Source: an uncultured Succinivibrio sp. (lineage in GTDB: Bacteria > Pseudomonadota > Gammaproteobacteria > Enterobacterales > Succinivibrionaceae). Taken from it: DNA of 49,706 nt. A program made the translations under genes and the position numbers. Shown one piece after another: positions 8,630-17,187 of the stretch; position 1 is the stretch's first letter; each line of letters opens with the position of its first letter. Below the pieces are notes generated by a model that saw only the letters and a list, made by a program, of their open reading frames with translations, did no database searches and was not told the origin of the DNA. Location of the stretch: positions 1 to 49,706 of the forward strand of contig CAAGLL010000012.1 of NCBI GenBank assembly GCA_900770725.1. Reading direction: 5' to 3'.

Positions 8630-9880
8630 TTAGATGAACATTTGCTGAAGGAGTGATATTTTAATTGATTCAATAGATTGAAGCCGCTTCGTTAAGCCTT
8701 GAATATATAAATCAAAACTATTTAAAAATCTCGCGATTTTAACTTGTTCTTTATATGAAGGGATAATATGAATTGTGTTAAAAAAATCATTAGTTGAAAT
8801 ATTCAGCATCCCGTGGTTTCTCGCCCCTTCTGAAGCAATTCCTTTTATGCTTTTCTCCCATTTTGATGATTTAAAATACTGCACCAGGTAGTCTGAATAA
8901 ATGTCTTTGTTGGTTAGTTTAAAACAAATATATAGGGTTGATACGACTCCTTTCTTGTATAGATCAAGTCTTCTTACTGCCCCATAAGGAGCCTCAACTG
9001 ATGTACTTTTGTTATATGCAAAATCACCATTATTTATTATGTAATAACCTGATAGATTTTTGCTTGCAATCTGCTTGCTAAAAAATTTTCTTTGATCAAC
9101 TAATCCATATTTAGCAGAGATTGTTAAAGGCAAGTCTGACTCTAAATTAATGTTCTTTTCTGTTACCCTTTGTGTAAAATCACCTAGTCTAATTTCCTTC
9201 CAATCAGGATAATTCTTACTATTCTCATCTTTGAATCTTATTTGCTGAGAGAATATCTTCTGAAGAAATCCCTTCTTTATTTGCTCAAGAGATTTTAATT
9301 TCTTTGTTGTAATTTGGATCAATCTATCAAGCTCGAAAAAAAAATCTGAAATTTTCTTCTCTTCGTCAATATTGGATGGCAGATTAATGACTGTATCAGA
9401 CAGAATTTCTGTATTGATACTAGGCATGGTTTGACCTACGGCTCTTGATAAAATATTCTTCCTTACATGTTTTGTCGTAAGTGCATAATGGACAAAGTTT
9501 TGATTATGCCCTTTTGTTCTTACTCTTAGGACTCGTCCAGAAAATAACCAACCTGCTTGATTTTTTGTTACAAGAGCATTAATATCAACGGATCCTACTC
9601 TAGAAAAGACAATATCATTTTCATTTAATATGTACGGATTAAGCTCGTTGTAACTTTTATCAGACACCTGAGGTATGTTAAATTTTATATCAGGAAGATA
9701 GCCATTTTTAAAATGTTCTGTTGTTATAATAGGATGTCCATCGCTAATATAATCGCCTGCATGAAGTAAAGAGCCAAACGGCCCTGTCTTTATTTCAGAA
9801 AAGTCCCTTAATTTCTGGCTTTTCCACTCAGGATAATCCTTTCCATTTTCATCCTTGAATCGTAAATTGGGAGCATTCAT
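8630..9880 (-). CDS. hsdS: type I restriction enzyme, specificity subunit S
   Basis: Chooses the DNA target for the HsdM methylase and HsdR nuclease. It has the two-fold layout of HsdS: two target-recognition domains, each introduced by a near-identical segment (RFKDENGKDYPEW at about 7-19 and RFKDENSKNYPDW at about 215-227) and each followed by a coiled helix (LKSLEQIKKGFLQKIF, then LQSIESIKISLLQQMF at the C-terminus). The ATG at 9880 is preferred because GGAGG lies ten bases upstream and it starts two bases after the hsdM stop; a TTG at 9898 would lengthen it by six residues. The gene is strikingly AT-rich against its GC-rich neighbours, a usual mark of transferred specificity genes. Confidence 0.95.
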   Translation of the reverse strand: MNAPNLRFKDENGKDYPEWKSQKLRDFSEIKTGPFGSLLHAGDYISDGHPIITTEHFKNGYLPDIKFNIPQVSDKSYNELNPYILNENDIVFSRVGSVDINALVTKNQAGWLFSGRVLRVRTKGHNQNFVHYALTTKHVRKNILSRAVGQTMPSINTEILSDTVINLPSNIDEEKKISDFFFELDRLIQITTKKLKSLEQIKKGFLQKIFSQQIRFKDENSKNYPDWKEIRLGDFTQRVTEKNINLESDLPLTISAKYGLVDQRKFFSKQIASKNLSGYYIINNGDFAYNKSTSVEAPYGAVRRLDLYKKGVVSTLYICFKLTNKDIYSDYLVQYFKSSKWEKSIKGIASEGARNHGMLNISTNDFFNTIHIIPSYKEQVKIARFLNSFDLYIQGLTKRLQSIESIKISLLQQMFI

Positions 9881-9882
9881 TA

Positions 9883-11463
9883 TCACTTGTCCTCCCAAAG
9901 CTTGGGATCAAGTCCAAGCTCCTTGAAGTATACCTTGAGAACCTCTGCTGTCTTGCGCTCTTCCTCATCTGCCTGCCTGAGGTCTTGGAAGGCCTTCGCA
10001 AGATCGATTGGCTCCTCTTCTTCAAAAGTGTCAACGTATCGGGGAATGTTAAGGTTGAAGTCGTTCTGCGTTACCTCGTCAAAGGAAGCCAGATGGGAGT
10101 ACTTCTCGATGTCCTTCCTCTGCATGTAGGCATCCAGGATCTTCTGGATGTTGTCACTTGTAAGCAGATTGCGGGCGCGCTCCTTCTTGAAGTCCTTGGA
10201 CGCGTCTATGAAGAGGATGTCACGCTTCTCGCTGTTCTTCCTGAGCACAATGACGCAGGTGGGGATCCCTGTTGAGTAGAAGATGTTCGGAGGAAGCCCG
10301 ATCACGGCATGGATGCTGCCGTTCTCGCACAGGTGCTGCCTGATGACTCCCTCGGCCCCGCCCCTGAAGAGCACGCCGTGGGGAAGCACTATGCCCATGG
10401 TGCCGTCCTGCTTTAGGTGGTAGAAGCCGTGCAGGAGGAAGGCCAGATCGGCCTTGCTTGCAGGTGCGAGCTTCTCATAAGGCGAGAACCTCGGATCCTG
10501 GAGCATGCCCTGCACCGGAGTCCACTTCTGCGAATACGGCGGATTCATCACCACGGCGTCAAACTCTGTTGGTTCGTCAGAAGGCCAGTCTGCGCCCAGG
10601 GTGTCGCCATTGCGCAAGTGCTGGTTCCCCGCAGGCACGCCATGCAGGATCATGTTCATGCGCGCCAGGTTGTAGGTCTGGTTCTTGAGCTCCTGCCCAA
10701 AGAACTTCATGTGCTTCTGAAGCTCCGGCTTGATCCCGTTGCGGGCTTGCAGCAGCAGCGATCCAGAACCCATGCAGGGATCGTAGGCGGAGAATCCGGC
10801 CGTTTCCGCCTTGCCCATGGTTACGATGTGAGCGATTAATTCGGCAACCGCCCTTGGCGTATAGAACTCTCCTGCCTTGCTCCCCGATTCGGAGGCGAAC
10901 TTCGCTATGAGGTACTCGTAGGCGTCGCCCAGCGCATCGTACCCGTACATGTTGAAGTCGATGACTGCAAGCGCCCTGATGAGCGAGGAGACCTTGCGGT
11001 TGCGCTCCTGCGGCGTCTTGCCAAGATCGCTCGACATGATGTCGAAGTCATCGAACAGTCCCTGGTAGAAGTTGTCGCAGCTCTGCTCGACATCTCGGAA
11101 GGCCTGGCTGAGATCGTCGAGCATGAATGTGCCGTCGTTGACCTTGCGGTAGAAGGCCGTGAAGGTCTTATTAGGCGCTATGACGCAGTCGAATTTCTCC
11201 GAGAGCTCGTCCCTGAGATCATCGCCGTCCTCGGAGTCCCAGGCTTTCTCGTAACACTCCTGCGCCTCGTCAAGCGATGGCGGAACCGCATCGTTCATGA
11301 GATCGTAGGCCGCATGGAGCTGGCGATCGGACAACGCCTTGTAGAACACCAGCCCCAGCAAGTAGTCCTTGTACTTATCGGCGTTCATGGTCGCGCGCAT
11401 CTCGTCTGCCGATGCCCACAGCGCCTGGTAGAGATCATTCGGGGAGAGCTTTTCTTGTGTCAT
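9883..11463 (-). CDS. hsdM: type I restriction enzyme, methylase subunit M
   Basis: N6-adenine methyltransferase of the type I system, using S-adenosylmethionine to protect host DNA. Visible are the helical N-terminal HsdM domain, GEFYTPRAVAELI near residue 200, the SAM-binding loop YDPCMGSGSLL near 227-237 and the catalytic NPPY near 307-310. The ATG at 11463 is chosen over the GTG at 11469, because AAGG lies seven bases before it. First gene of hsdM-hsdS-hsdR. Its upstream region carries a perfect 7-base inverted repeat (11529-11549). Codon composition is closer to the host than that of hsdS. Confidence 0.96.
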   Translation of the reverse strand: MTQEKLSPNDLYQALWASADEMRATMNADKYKDYLLGLVFYKALSDRQLHAAYDLMNDAVPPSLDEAQECYEKAWDSEDGDDLRDELSEKFDCVIAPNKTFTAFYRKVNDGTFMLDDLSQAFRDVEQSCDNFYQGLFDDFDIMSSDLGKTPQERNRKVSSLIRALAVIDFNMYGYDALGDAYEYLIAKFASESGSKAGEFYTPRAVAELIAHIVTMGKAETAGFSAYDPCMGSGSLLLQARNGIKPELQKHMKFFGQELKNQTYNLARMNMILHGVPAGNQHLRNGDTLGADWPSDEPTEFDAVVMNPPYSQKWTPVQGMLQDPRFSPYEKLAPASKADLAFLLHGFYHLKQDGTMGIVLPHGVLFRGGAEGVIRQHLCENGSIHAVIGLPPNIFYSTGIPTCVIVLRKNSEKRDILFIDASKDFKKERARNLLTSDNIQKILDAYMQRKDIEKYSHLASFDEVTQNDFNLNIPRYVDTFEEEEPIDLAKAFQDLRQADEEERKTAEVLKVYFKELGLDPKLWEDK

Positions 11464-11528
11464 TTGCACGCCTTATGCGTGATCGCCGAACGCGACCATG
11501 CAGAATCAACTTTGGGTTCCATTGGAAA

Positions 11529-11549
11529 TTAGAATACTTTCAATTCTAA
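11529..11549. promoter_or_regulatory. inverted repeat upstream of hsdM
   Basis: TTAGAAT (11529-11535) and ATTCTAA (11543-11549) form a perfect palindrome with a 7-base spacer in the AT-rich leader before hsdM. The 21-base length and dyad fit a dimeric regulator site, or simply the promoter zone (minus-strand TAGAAT and TATTCT both resemble -10 boxes). No regulator gene is encoded nearby, so its role is open. Confidence 0.35.
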
Positions 11550-11593
11550 CAGGCTAAACGGGCGAGGACTACCTGTAATTTGAGACCCATGCA

Positions 11594-11619
11594 CCAAAAC
11601 AAAGGGGCCTTGAGGCCCC
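11594..11619 (-). terminator. terminator of the flagellar/chemotaxis run
   Basis: Minus-strand GGGGCCT and AGGCCCC (arms at 11613-11619 and 11604-11610) enclose a tiny loop and are followed by TTTGTTTT. It lies about 30 bases past the DUF2802 stop and closes the long minus-strand transcript before hsdM. Confidence 0.75.
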
Positions 11620-11645
11620 CGTTGAAGTTGAAGACGCTATCGCAG

Positions 11646-12320
11646 CTAGCGCACGCGCCTGAGTCCCGGCCTCTGGCCGATCCCGTAGGCGTTGCGGGCG
11701 CGCAGCGAGGCGATGTGCCGCGTTCCTGCCTCAGGCTCGGGCCTTGCCGGGGCTTCCTGCGCCGCCGGCGCGGCAGGAACTCCTTCCGCTGCAGGCGCCA
11801 TTGTCTCGTCCTCGGCAGGCTTCTGCTTGATCCTCGCGACCTTGGCGATCATCTCGATCTCGGACCTCGGCAGCGAGGTGCGCCTTGAGATCTCGGAGAT
11901 GTCCTCGCCGTCGCGCAGCATCTGCCTGGCCTCGGCGATCGGCGCCCCTTCGGGGCGGGTCTTCTCGAGATCCTCGACCTTGCGCGAAAAGCTCGACTTG
12001 ATGTCGTCGACGGTTCCCTCGAGCGCGGTGAGCTTCTTTGAGAGATCCCCAAGGCTGTCCTCGAGCTTCTGGGCGTGATCGGACAGGTAGGTGGAGGACT
12101 GCTCTGAGATCTTGATGCGCGATGAGAGTGGATCGACCGAGGACTTGAGCTCGGCTAGAGCGTCCGAGGCCTGCTTCAGCGCGGATCCCAGGGACTGCAT
12201 CTCCCTCTCTGCGGCAGCGATTCGCCGCGAGGTGAGGATGAAGGACGCCAGGAGCAGGGCGAGCAACACCACGGCGATCGCGATCACCAGCAGCATCGAC
12301 ACATCAAGATATGACTGCAC
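11646..12320 (-). CDS. DUF2802 coiled-coil membrane protein
   Basis: A 224-residue protein anchored by one N-terminal membrane helix (about 8-30, LLVIAIAVVLLALLLASFIL), then a long coiled coil (about 35-115), then the DUF2802 motif ARQMLRDGEDISEISRRTSL near 131-150, which looks like a small helix-turn-helix fold, and an Ala/Pro-rich C-terminal tail. DUF2802 proteins sit at the end of polar-flagellum chemotaxis operons in Vibrio and Pseudomonas; their role is not settled. The start is a GTG with GGAG five bases upstream; an ATG at 12296 is the alternative. It is separated from cheW by a perfect 9-base hairpin and is last in the run. Confidence 0.8.
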   Translation of the reverse strand: MQSYLDVSMLLVIAIAVVLLALLLASFILTSRRIAAAEREMQSLGSALKQASDALAELKSSVDPLSSRIKISEQSSTYLSDHAQKLEDSLGDLSKKLTALEGTVDDIKSSFSRKVEDLEKTRPEGAPIAEARQMLRDGEDISEISRRTSLPRSEIEMIAKVARIKQKPAEDETMAPAAEGVPAAPAAQEAPARPEPEAGTRHIASLRARNAYGIGQRPGLRRVR

Positions 12321-12330
12321 CCTGACTCCA

Positions 12331-12354
12331 AAGGCGGGGCCGCTGCCCCGCCTT
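12331..12354 (-). other. intercistronic hairpin between cheW and DUF2802
   Basis: Nine-base perfect arms (12331-12339 and 12346-12354) flank a 6-base loop in the 41-base gap between cheW and the DUF2802 gene. There is no T run, so it more likely tunes message stability or lets only part of transcription through than stops it. Confidence 0.5.
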
Positions 12355-12361
12355 CATGCGC

Positions 12362-12892
12362 TTACTTGTTGAGGTTGGAGACGTCTTCCCACTCCTGATC
12401 GGACAGGAGCTTGGTCAGATCGATGAGGATCAGCAGATCGCCGTCGCGGTTGCAGACGCCGCTGATGAACTTCGCGCTCTCCTCGGTGCCCACGTTCGGG
12501 GTGTCGTCGATGTCGTTGGTGTTGAGGTCGACCACCTCGGCCACGGAATCGACGAGGATGCCGACGACATGGCTGTCGGACTCGATGATCATGATCCTGG
12601 TGTTGTCGGTGACGTCCGCAGAAGGCAGGCCGAAGCGCTGCCTGGTGTCGATGACGGTGACGACGTTGCCGCGCAGGTTGATGATGCCCAGCACGTACGA
12701 AGGCGCGCCCGGAACCGGCGCGATGTCGGTGTAGCGGAGCACCTCGCGCACCTGCATGACGTTGACGCCGTAGATCTCCTGGCCAAGCTTGAAGGTCACC
12801 CAGCGCTTGAGCTCGCCCTGCTTGTCCACGCCGACGTCCACGACCTCCTGGTTCTTGCCGTTCTTGGCGGCAGCCTGAGATTCATTTGCCAT
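12362..12892 (-). CDS. cheW: chemotaxis coupling protein CheW
   Basis: Links chemoreceptors to the kinase CheA in the array under the membrane. The 176-residue protein is one CheW domain: FKLGQEIYGVNVMQVREVL (about 34-52), the hallmark GIINLRGNVVTVIDTR (about 69-84) and the C-terminal strand LLILIDLTKLL. A charged N-terminal tail of about 28 residues precedes the domain. It follows the ParP-like gene after 98 bases, a gap containing the dyad TGCCGC/GCGGCA (12949-12971), so it may also have its own promoter. Confidence 0.95.
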   Translation of the reverse strand: MANESQAAAKNGKNQEVVDVGVDKQGELKRWVTFKLGQEIYGVNVMQVREVLRYTDIAPVPGAPSYVLGIINLRGNVVTVIDTRQRFGLPSADVTDNTRIMIIESDSHVVGILVDSVAEVVDLNTNDIDDTPNVGTEESAKFISGVCNRDGDLLILIDLTKLLSDQEWEDVSNLNK

Positions 12893-12990
12893 CTGTTTAT
12901 CCTCTTCACGCGGGCATTCAAAGCCCTCTTGTTCATTCTAGCAACGCATGCCGCGCATAGAAAGTGCGGCACGGCGCAATCCCTTGCAAA

Positions 12991-14271
12991 TCAATCAGCC
13001 TTTGGAGGCTGGGCGCCGATGGCGCCCTGCCCCGGCATCATCCCCATGCCGCGCTCGAACATCGCGATCATCGCCTTGACGTGGATGAGCGCGCACATCT
13101 CCTTCTTGACGATGCCCGCAAGCCACGGCCTGGTGCCCGCCTGGGTCCTCCAGTTGACGCTGTCGCGCCTGATGACGCGGTTGCCCTCGAGCGTGTCGCA
13201 GCCTATCGACCACAGGCTCTTGCCGAGCATGATGAGGTAGGCGTAGTCGCTCTCGAAGGTGACGTCAGGCTTGACCCAGCGCAGCGTGTCCACGACGTTC
13301 ATCTTGCGGCCGCGGATGTCGGCCATGCCCTTGTACCAGACGGGCTTGCCAAAGAGGCTCGTGAGCTTGGGCGTCTGGAAGATCCCGCCTAGCTCCACGA
13401 GCGGCACGGCAAAGCGCACGCCCTTGACCAGGAAGAACAGCGCCTGGAACTCGTCTGGGAGATCGATGTTCTTCCAGGCAAGCGGATCAGGCGGGCTCTT
13501 CTGCTCTTCTGCCGCGGCCTGCTCGGCCTGGGTGGTTTCAGTAGCCTGCGCAACTTCGGTTGCCTGGGCTGTTTCGGTGGCCTGCTCAGTTTCGGTTGCC
13601 TGCGCGGTCTTGGTTGCAACCGCCTGAGCCTGCGCGAGCTCCTGGGCTTGCGCAGCCTCGATCATCGCCAGATCGGCTGCCTCCTCGGCGGCGCTCTTGA
13701 CGGCGGTGGCGGTCTGAGCCTGCTCTTGGACGGCGGTTTGTGTCTTGGTTTCAACCGCCGTTTTTACGGCAGGCTGAGTTGCCGTCTCAGTTTCAGTTGC
13801 CACTGCGGTCTCAGTGGCAGTCTCGTTGGCCGTTGCGGTGGCAGTCTCAGCCGCGGTTTCAGTGGCGGTTTGGGTTGCAGTCCCGGCGGCCGTTTCCATC
13901 GCGGTTTCAGTTGCCGTTTCCGCAGCAGTCTCGGTCGCCGTTTCAACGGCTGCCTTGATCTCGGTGGCGTCGCCTACCTTCTCAAGCAGGCTCTCGAGGC
14001 TGGGCTGCGAGCGCTCTTCAAGCGGGCGCTCCTCATGCTCAGGCGCAGGCTCCGGCGCAAGCTGCATCTGGGGCTGCGGGGCCTCCTCCACGGGGGCCGC
14101 GGTGGCCGGAGCCTCCGGCGCCTTGGGCTGTTCGCCCTTTGCAGGGGCGGCCTGGGCTTTTGCCGGAGCCTTGGCTTCTTCCTGCGCCTCGTCGTCAGGC
14201 TCGGAGAGCATCTGGCTGAAATAGGAGACCAGCGCCTGCTCTTCGTCGAGGAAATGGCTGCGCCCGGACAT
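12991..14271 (-). CDS. parP: ParP-like protein with C-terminal CheW-type domain
   Basis: In Vibrio, ParP tethers CheA arrays to the pole together with the ATPase ParC. This protein has the expected parts: a short N-terminal segment (VSYFSQMLSEPDDE, about 16-29), a very long low-complexity linker, and a CheW-like domain (about 268-400, with GMADIRGRKMNVVDTLRW) matching the C-terminal half of ParP. The linker is extraordinary: residues about 107-190 and 215-250 are strings of ETAT/ETAA/ATETAQ built on 12-base DNA repeats. At 426 residues it exceeds typical ParP because of this. Its ATG overlaps the stop of the upstream ParA-type gene as TGATG, so the two are translationally coupled. Confidence 0.85.
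   Translation of the reverse strand: MSGRSHFLDEEQALVSYFSQMLSEPDDEAQEEAKAPAKAQAAPAKGEQPKAPEAPATAAPVEEAPQPQMQLAPEPAPEHEERPLEERSQPSLESLLEKVGDATEIKAAVETATETAAETATETAMETAAGTATQTATETAAETATATANETATETAVATETETATQPAVKTAVETKTQTAVQEQAQTATAVKSAAEEAADLAMIEAAQAQELAQAQAVATKTAQATETEQATETAQATEVAQATETTQAEQAAAEEQKSPPDPLAWKNIDLPDEFQALFFLVKGVRFAVPLVELGGIFQTPKLTSLFGKPVWYKGMADIRGRKMNVVDTLRWVKPDVTFESDYAYLIMLGKSLWSIGCDTLEGNRVIRRDSVNWRTQAGTRPWLAGIVKKEMCALIHVKAMIAMFERGMGMMPGQGAIGAQPPKAD
13522..13953 (-). repeat. degenerate 12-base tandem repeats coding Thr/Ala/Glu linker
   Basis: Within the ParP-like gene, units close to GAAACTGCCACT and relatives repeat imperfectly in two blocks (13702-13953 and 13522-13629), coding four-residue steps such as ETAT, ETAA and QATE. 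Frame is preserved throughout, so the units appear to expand and contract by multiples of three. Copy number probably differs between strains. Confidence 0.7.
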
Positions 14272-15179
14272 CAGGACTCCTCCCCGCTTGAGAGCATGCT
14301 GCTCATGTCGTCGGCGATTTCCTTCTCATGGTTGTCCTTCTGCGCGCCCGCGCCGTCGTCGGTGAGCACCGCGGCGACCGCCGGGGTGACCAGCTGCGGG
14401 TTGGTCTTGAGCTCGTGGGCGATGGCGTTCTCCAGCAGCTGGCGGTAGGCGTCGGCGCCGCGGCTCTTCTTGTCCATGAGCGGCACCGGGATGTTGCGGT
14501 AGCTCGACTCGCGAAAGAGCGTGTCGACCGGGATCACGCCCGCCCAGAGGTGATCGCGGTAGTGGATCTTGAGGAAGTCCAGCGAGGTGTTGGAGGCGTG
14601 GGTGCGGCGGTCGTACATCGTCGGGACGATGATGTAGTCGATGAGGGCGCCCTTGGAGGCCTTCTCCATGATCGCGAAGGTGCGCACCATGCCCTCCAGT
14701 CCCTTGAGGGCCAGGAACTCGGTCTGGGTGGGCACGAGGACCAGCGAGGCTGCGACCAGCGCGTTGACCATCAGCGCGCCGAGCACCGGCGGGCAGTCGA
14801 TGAGCGCCACGTCGTACTCCGAGTCCACCAAGGAGAGCGCGCGCTTTAGGATCCTGCCCACGCCGGCGCGCCCTGAGAGCTGGCGGTCGACGGTCGCCAG
14901 GGCCATGGTCGAGCCTATGATGTCCAGTCCCTTGAAGCGCGTGGCCTTGCAGCACTCGAGCACCTTGTCTCGCGTAAGCTCGGAGCCTGAGTAGATGTCG
15001 TAGAGGTTGGAGTCGAGCTGATCGTCCTCAAAGCCCATGTAGGCGGTGAGCGAGGCGTGCGGATCGGTGTCGACCACCAGGACCCTCAGGCCCTCCTTCT
15101 CAAGCCAGCCCGCCAGCGATGCCACGGTCGTGGTCTTGCCCACGCCGCCCTTCTGACTTGCCACTGCCCAAACCAGCAC
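14271..15179 (-). CDS. parC: ParA/Soj-type ATPase (ParC of polar chemotaxis arrays)
   Basis: A MinD/ParA-family ATPase. Placed between the stator genes and the ParP-like gene, it should position chemosensory arrays at the pole as Vibrio ParC does (not topoisomerase IV). The deviant Walker A KGGVGKTT occupies residues 10-17, VVDTDPHAS (about 35-43) is the switch region and ALIDCPPVLG (about 124-133) is Walker B. The 302-residue length includes a C-terminal tail rich in charged residues. Translation starts at GTG (LVWAVASQKGG), supported by AGGAG six bases upstream and by the usual family N-terminus. It follows motB after 10 bases. Confidence 0.9.
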   Translation of the reverse strand: MLVWAVASQKGGVGKTTTVASLAGWLEKEGLRVLVVDTDPHASLTAYMGFEDDQLDSNLYDIYSGSELTRDKVLECCKATRFKGLDIIGSTMALATVDRQLSGRAGVGRILKRALSLVDSEYDVALIDCPPVLGALMVNALVAASLVLVPTQTEFLALKGLEGMVRTFAIMEKASKGALIDYIIVPTMYDRRTHASNTSLDFLKIHYRDHLWAGVIPVDTLFRESSYRNIPVPLMDKKSRGADAYRQLLENAIAHELKTNPQLVTPAVAAVLTDDGAGAQKDNHEKEIADDMSSMLSSGEES

Positions 15180-15189
15180 TTCTGACTCC

Positions 15190-16395
15190 TTAGCGTCCGC
15201 CGAAACTGAGGTTCACCGAGTTGTCGTCCCCGCGCGATACCCCGACCGATCCAGTGCCCGCCGTGCCGCTAGTTGACGCCGGGGCCTTGGCCGTGCCGTC
15301 ATCGTCGACGACGTCGAGCGTGCCAGGGTTCTCGACTGCGTAGCGCGAGATGGCGACCACCACGCGGCGGTTGCGCGCCCTGCCTGCGGGCGTGGAGTTG
15401 GAGACGAAGGGCGCGTACTCGCCATAGGCCTCCACCGCCATGCGCTCGGGGGCGATGCCGTCGGCGGCAAGCTCGTTGAGCACGTTGATGGAGCGCGCCG
15501 CCGAGAGCTGCCACGAGTTCTTGTAGATCCCGTTGGGCTCGAAGGTGTTGTCGGTGTAGCCGCGGATGCGCACGTAGTTGTTGACCGGCGCCAGCGCCAC
15601 CGCGATCTTGGCGATGAGCGGGCGCGAGACCGAGAGGATCGAGGCCGACCCTTCGGCAAAGAGCATGCCCGAGTTGATGTTGAGGGTCAGCCAGTGCTGA
15701 TCCTCCTCGATCTGGATGTCCTTGGCAGCCCCGGTGTCGGCAAGGCTCTCGGAGACGGACTTGCGAATGGAGTCGAACGGCTGCCCGAGCTTGCCCTCGC
15801 CGGGCTTGGAGCTCTCCTCGCGGGCGTGCCCGCCGTTGGCCTTCTCATCGGACTGGCCGCCGGGGGTGAAGCCGCCTGCGCCGGAGTCCGAGCCGCCTGT
15901 GGGCTTCTCAGTGTGGGGCGAGCCTGGCGAGCGCGACTTCGAGTCCGAGACTATGAGGTCGCCCGAGGCCTTGGAGACGTCCGAGGCGCTCTGGCCGCTG
16001 CGCCCCAGATCCTCGCCTGCCGCTCCGCCTGCGGTGTTGGGGGTGTCGTTGTCAGGGGAGCCGGCGCTCGTGAAGTTCATGATCGTGCCGCCATTCTCGT
16101 CGCTGCGCACGTTGGGCTGGTTCTGCGCTGCCTCCTGCTGGGCCTGCTCGGCCTGGCGCGTGATCTTCTCCTCAAGCGATCCCGGGATGAGCAGCACGCC
16201 GCCTGAGGCCGAGACCAATGACTCGTTGAAGGCCTGGGCCACGGACTGGGCCATCGACTGGGCCTCCGACTGCTTGGCCATCGCGAAGGCGTAGAGCACC
16301 ACGAACACTGCGAACAGCAGCGTCATGAAGTCGGCGTAGGAGACCATCCAACGGCCGAGGTTCGCGGGTTCTTCTGGTTTCTTCTTGCGCGCCAT
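15190..16395 (-). CDS. motB: flagellar stator protein MotB (MotD-like)
   Basis: Stator subunit that anchors MotA to peptidoglycan and carries the ion-binding aspartate. The single membrane helix with SYADFMTLLFAVFVVLYA (about 19-36) places that aspartate at D22; SYADF resembles proton-type MotB/MotD rather than sodium-type PomB. The C-terminal OmpA-like domain (about 230-350) has the peptidoglycan-binding pattern RIRGYTDN ... LSAARSINVLNEL ... RNRRVVVAI. Between them lies an unusually long Gly/Ser/Asp-rich linker (about 82-205), and a 50-residue tail follows the OmpA domain, giving 401 residues. It follows motA after 17 bases. Confidence 0.93.
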   Translation of the reverse strand: MARKKKPEEPANLGRWMVSYADFMTLLFAVFVVLYAFAMAKQSEAQSMAQSVAQAFNESLVSASGGVLLIPGSLEEKITRQAEQAQQEAAQNQPNVRSDENGGTIMNFTSAGSPDNDTPNTAGGAAGEDLGRSGQSASDVSKASGDLIVSDSKSRSPGSPHTEKPTGGSDSGAGGFTPGGQSDEKANGGHAREESSKPGEGKLGQPFDSIRKSVSESLADTGAAKDIQIEEDQHWLTLNINSGMLFAEGSASILSVSRPLIAKIAVALAPVNNYVRIRGYTDNTFEPNGIYKNSWQLSAARSINVLNELAADGIAPERMAVEAYGEYAPFVSNSTPAGRARNRRVVVAISRYAVENPGTLDVVDDDGTAKAPASTSGTAGTGSVGVSRGDDNSVNLSFGGR

Positions 16396-16412
16396 GCTGG
16401 GGCTCCGTCAGA

Positions 16413-17159
16413 TCACTGGGCTTCCTTCTGGCCGGTGTAGACGGCCATGCGGCGCTTGAGCATCATCGAGTTCTCGCCTGCGGCGATGGAGACCAGACCT
16501 TCCATGGTCATCACGCGGAACTTGGTGCCCTCGGCCACGCAGGCCTTGATGCGGCCGGAGGCCGGCAGGGCGATGAGGTTTGCGAACACCAGGCCGTAGA
16601 TGGTGGCGACGAACGCGGTTGCGACCGACGGGCCCAGCAGGTCCGGGCGGTCGAGCAGCGACATGGCGTGTATGAGGCCGAGCACGGCGCCGATGATGCC
16701 CATGGTCGGCGAGAAGCCGCCAAGCGACTCGAAGAACTTGACGGCCGCGCCGTCCTTGTCCTCCTGGATTGAAATGGCGTTCTCCATCAGCGCCTGCATC
16801 GCGTCCTTGTCCACGCCGTCCACGATCATCTGGATGCCGTCGCGCGTGAAGTCGTCGTTGGCCGAGCCCACCGAGTTCTCCAAGGCCAGCAGGCCCTGCT
16901 GGCGGGCGGTGGTGGACATCGAGATCAGAAGCTCGACCTGGGCGTCGAAGTTGTAGTGCGGAGGCGCGATGACCCAGAGGAACTGCTTTAAGGAGCCGAT
17001 GAACACCGGGAGCGGGAACTGCACGAAGCAGGCGCAGGTGGACGCGCCGACCACGACGAGGAAGGCCGAGAGGTTGATGAGGATCCCCGGCGAGGTGCCC
17101 TCGATGAGCATCGACGCGATGATGCAGCCAATGCCCAGAAACGTGCCCAGTAGGTTCAT
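16413..17159 (-). CDS. motA: flagellar stator protein MotA (MotC-like)
   Basis: Ion-channel stator subunit that turns the flagellar rotor. The 248 residues show two N-terminal membrane helices (about 1-20 and 28-50), a cytoplasmic domain, then two further helices (about 150-170 and 180-202) containing SLGGFSPTMGIIGAVLGLIHAM, where the conserved proline and the MotA family signature sit. Partner of the following motB. The pair lies between cheB and parC, as with the motCD genes of Pseudomonas polar flagella. Confidence 0.95.
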   Translation of the reverse strand: MNLLGTFLGIGCIIASMLIEGTSPGILINLSAFLVVVGASTCACFVQFPLPVFIGSLKQFLWVIAPPHYNFDAQVELLISMSTTARQQGLLALENSVGSANDDFTRDGIQMIVDGVDKDAMQALMENAISIQEDKDGAAVKFFESLGGFSPTMGIIGAVLGLIHAMSLLDRPDLLGPSVATAFVATIYGLVFANLIALPASGRIKACVAEGTKFRVMTMEGLVSIAAGENSMMLKRRMAVYTGQKEAQ

Positions 17160-17187
17160 TTGCTATTCCCTAGTCCTAAAGAGGAAA

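Noticed and set aside
13522..13953. Possible CRISPR-like array
   Set aside because: The repeats are short, in frame, imperfect and without unique spacers; they code the ParP linker.
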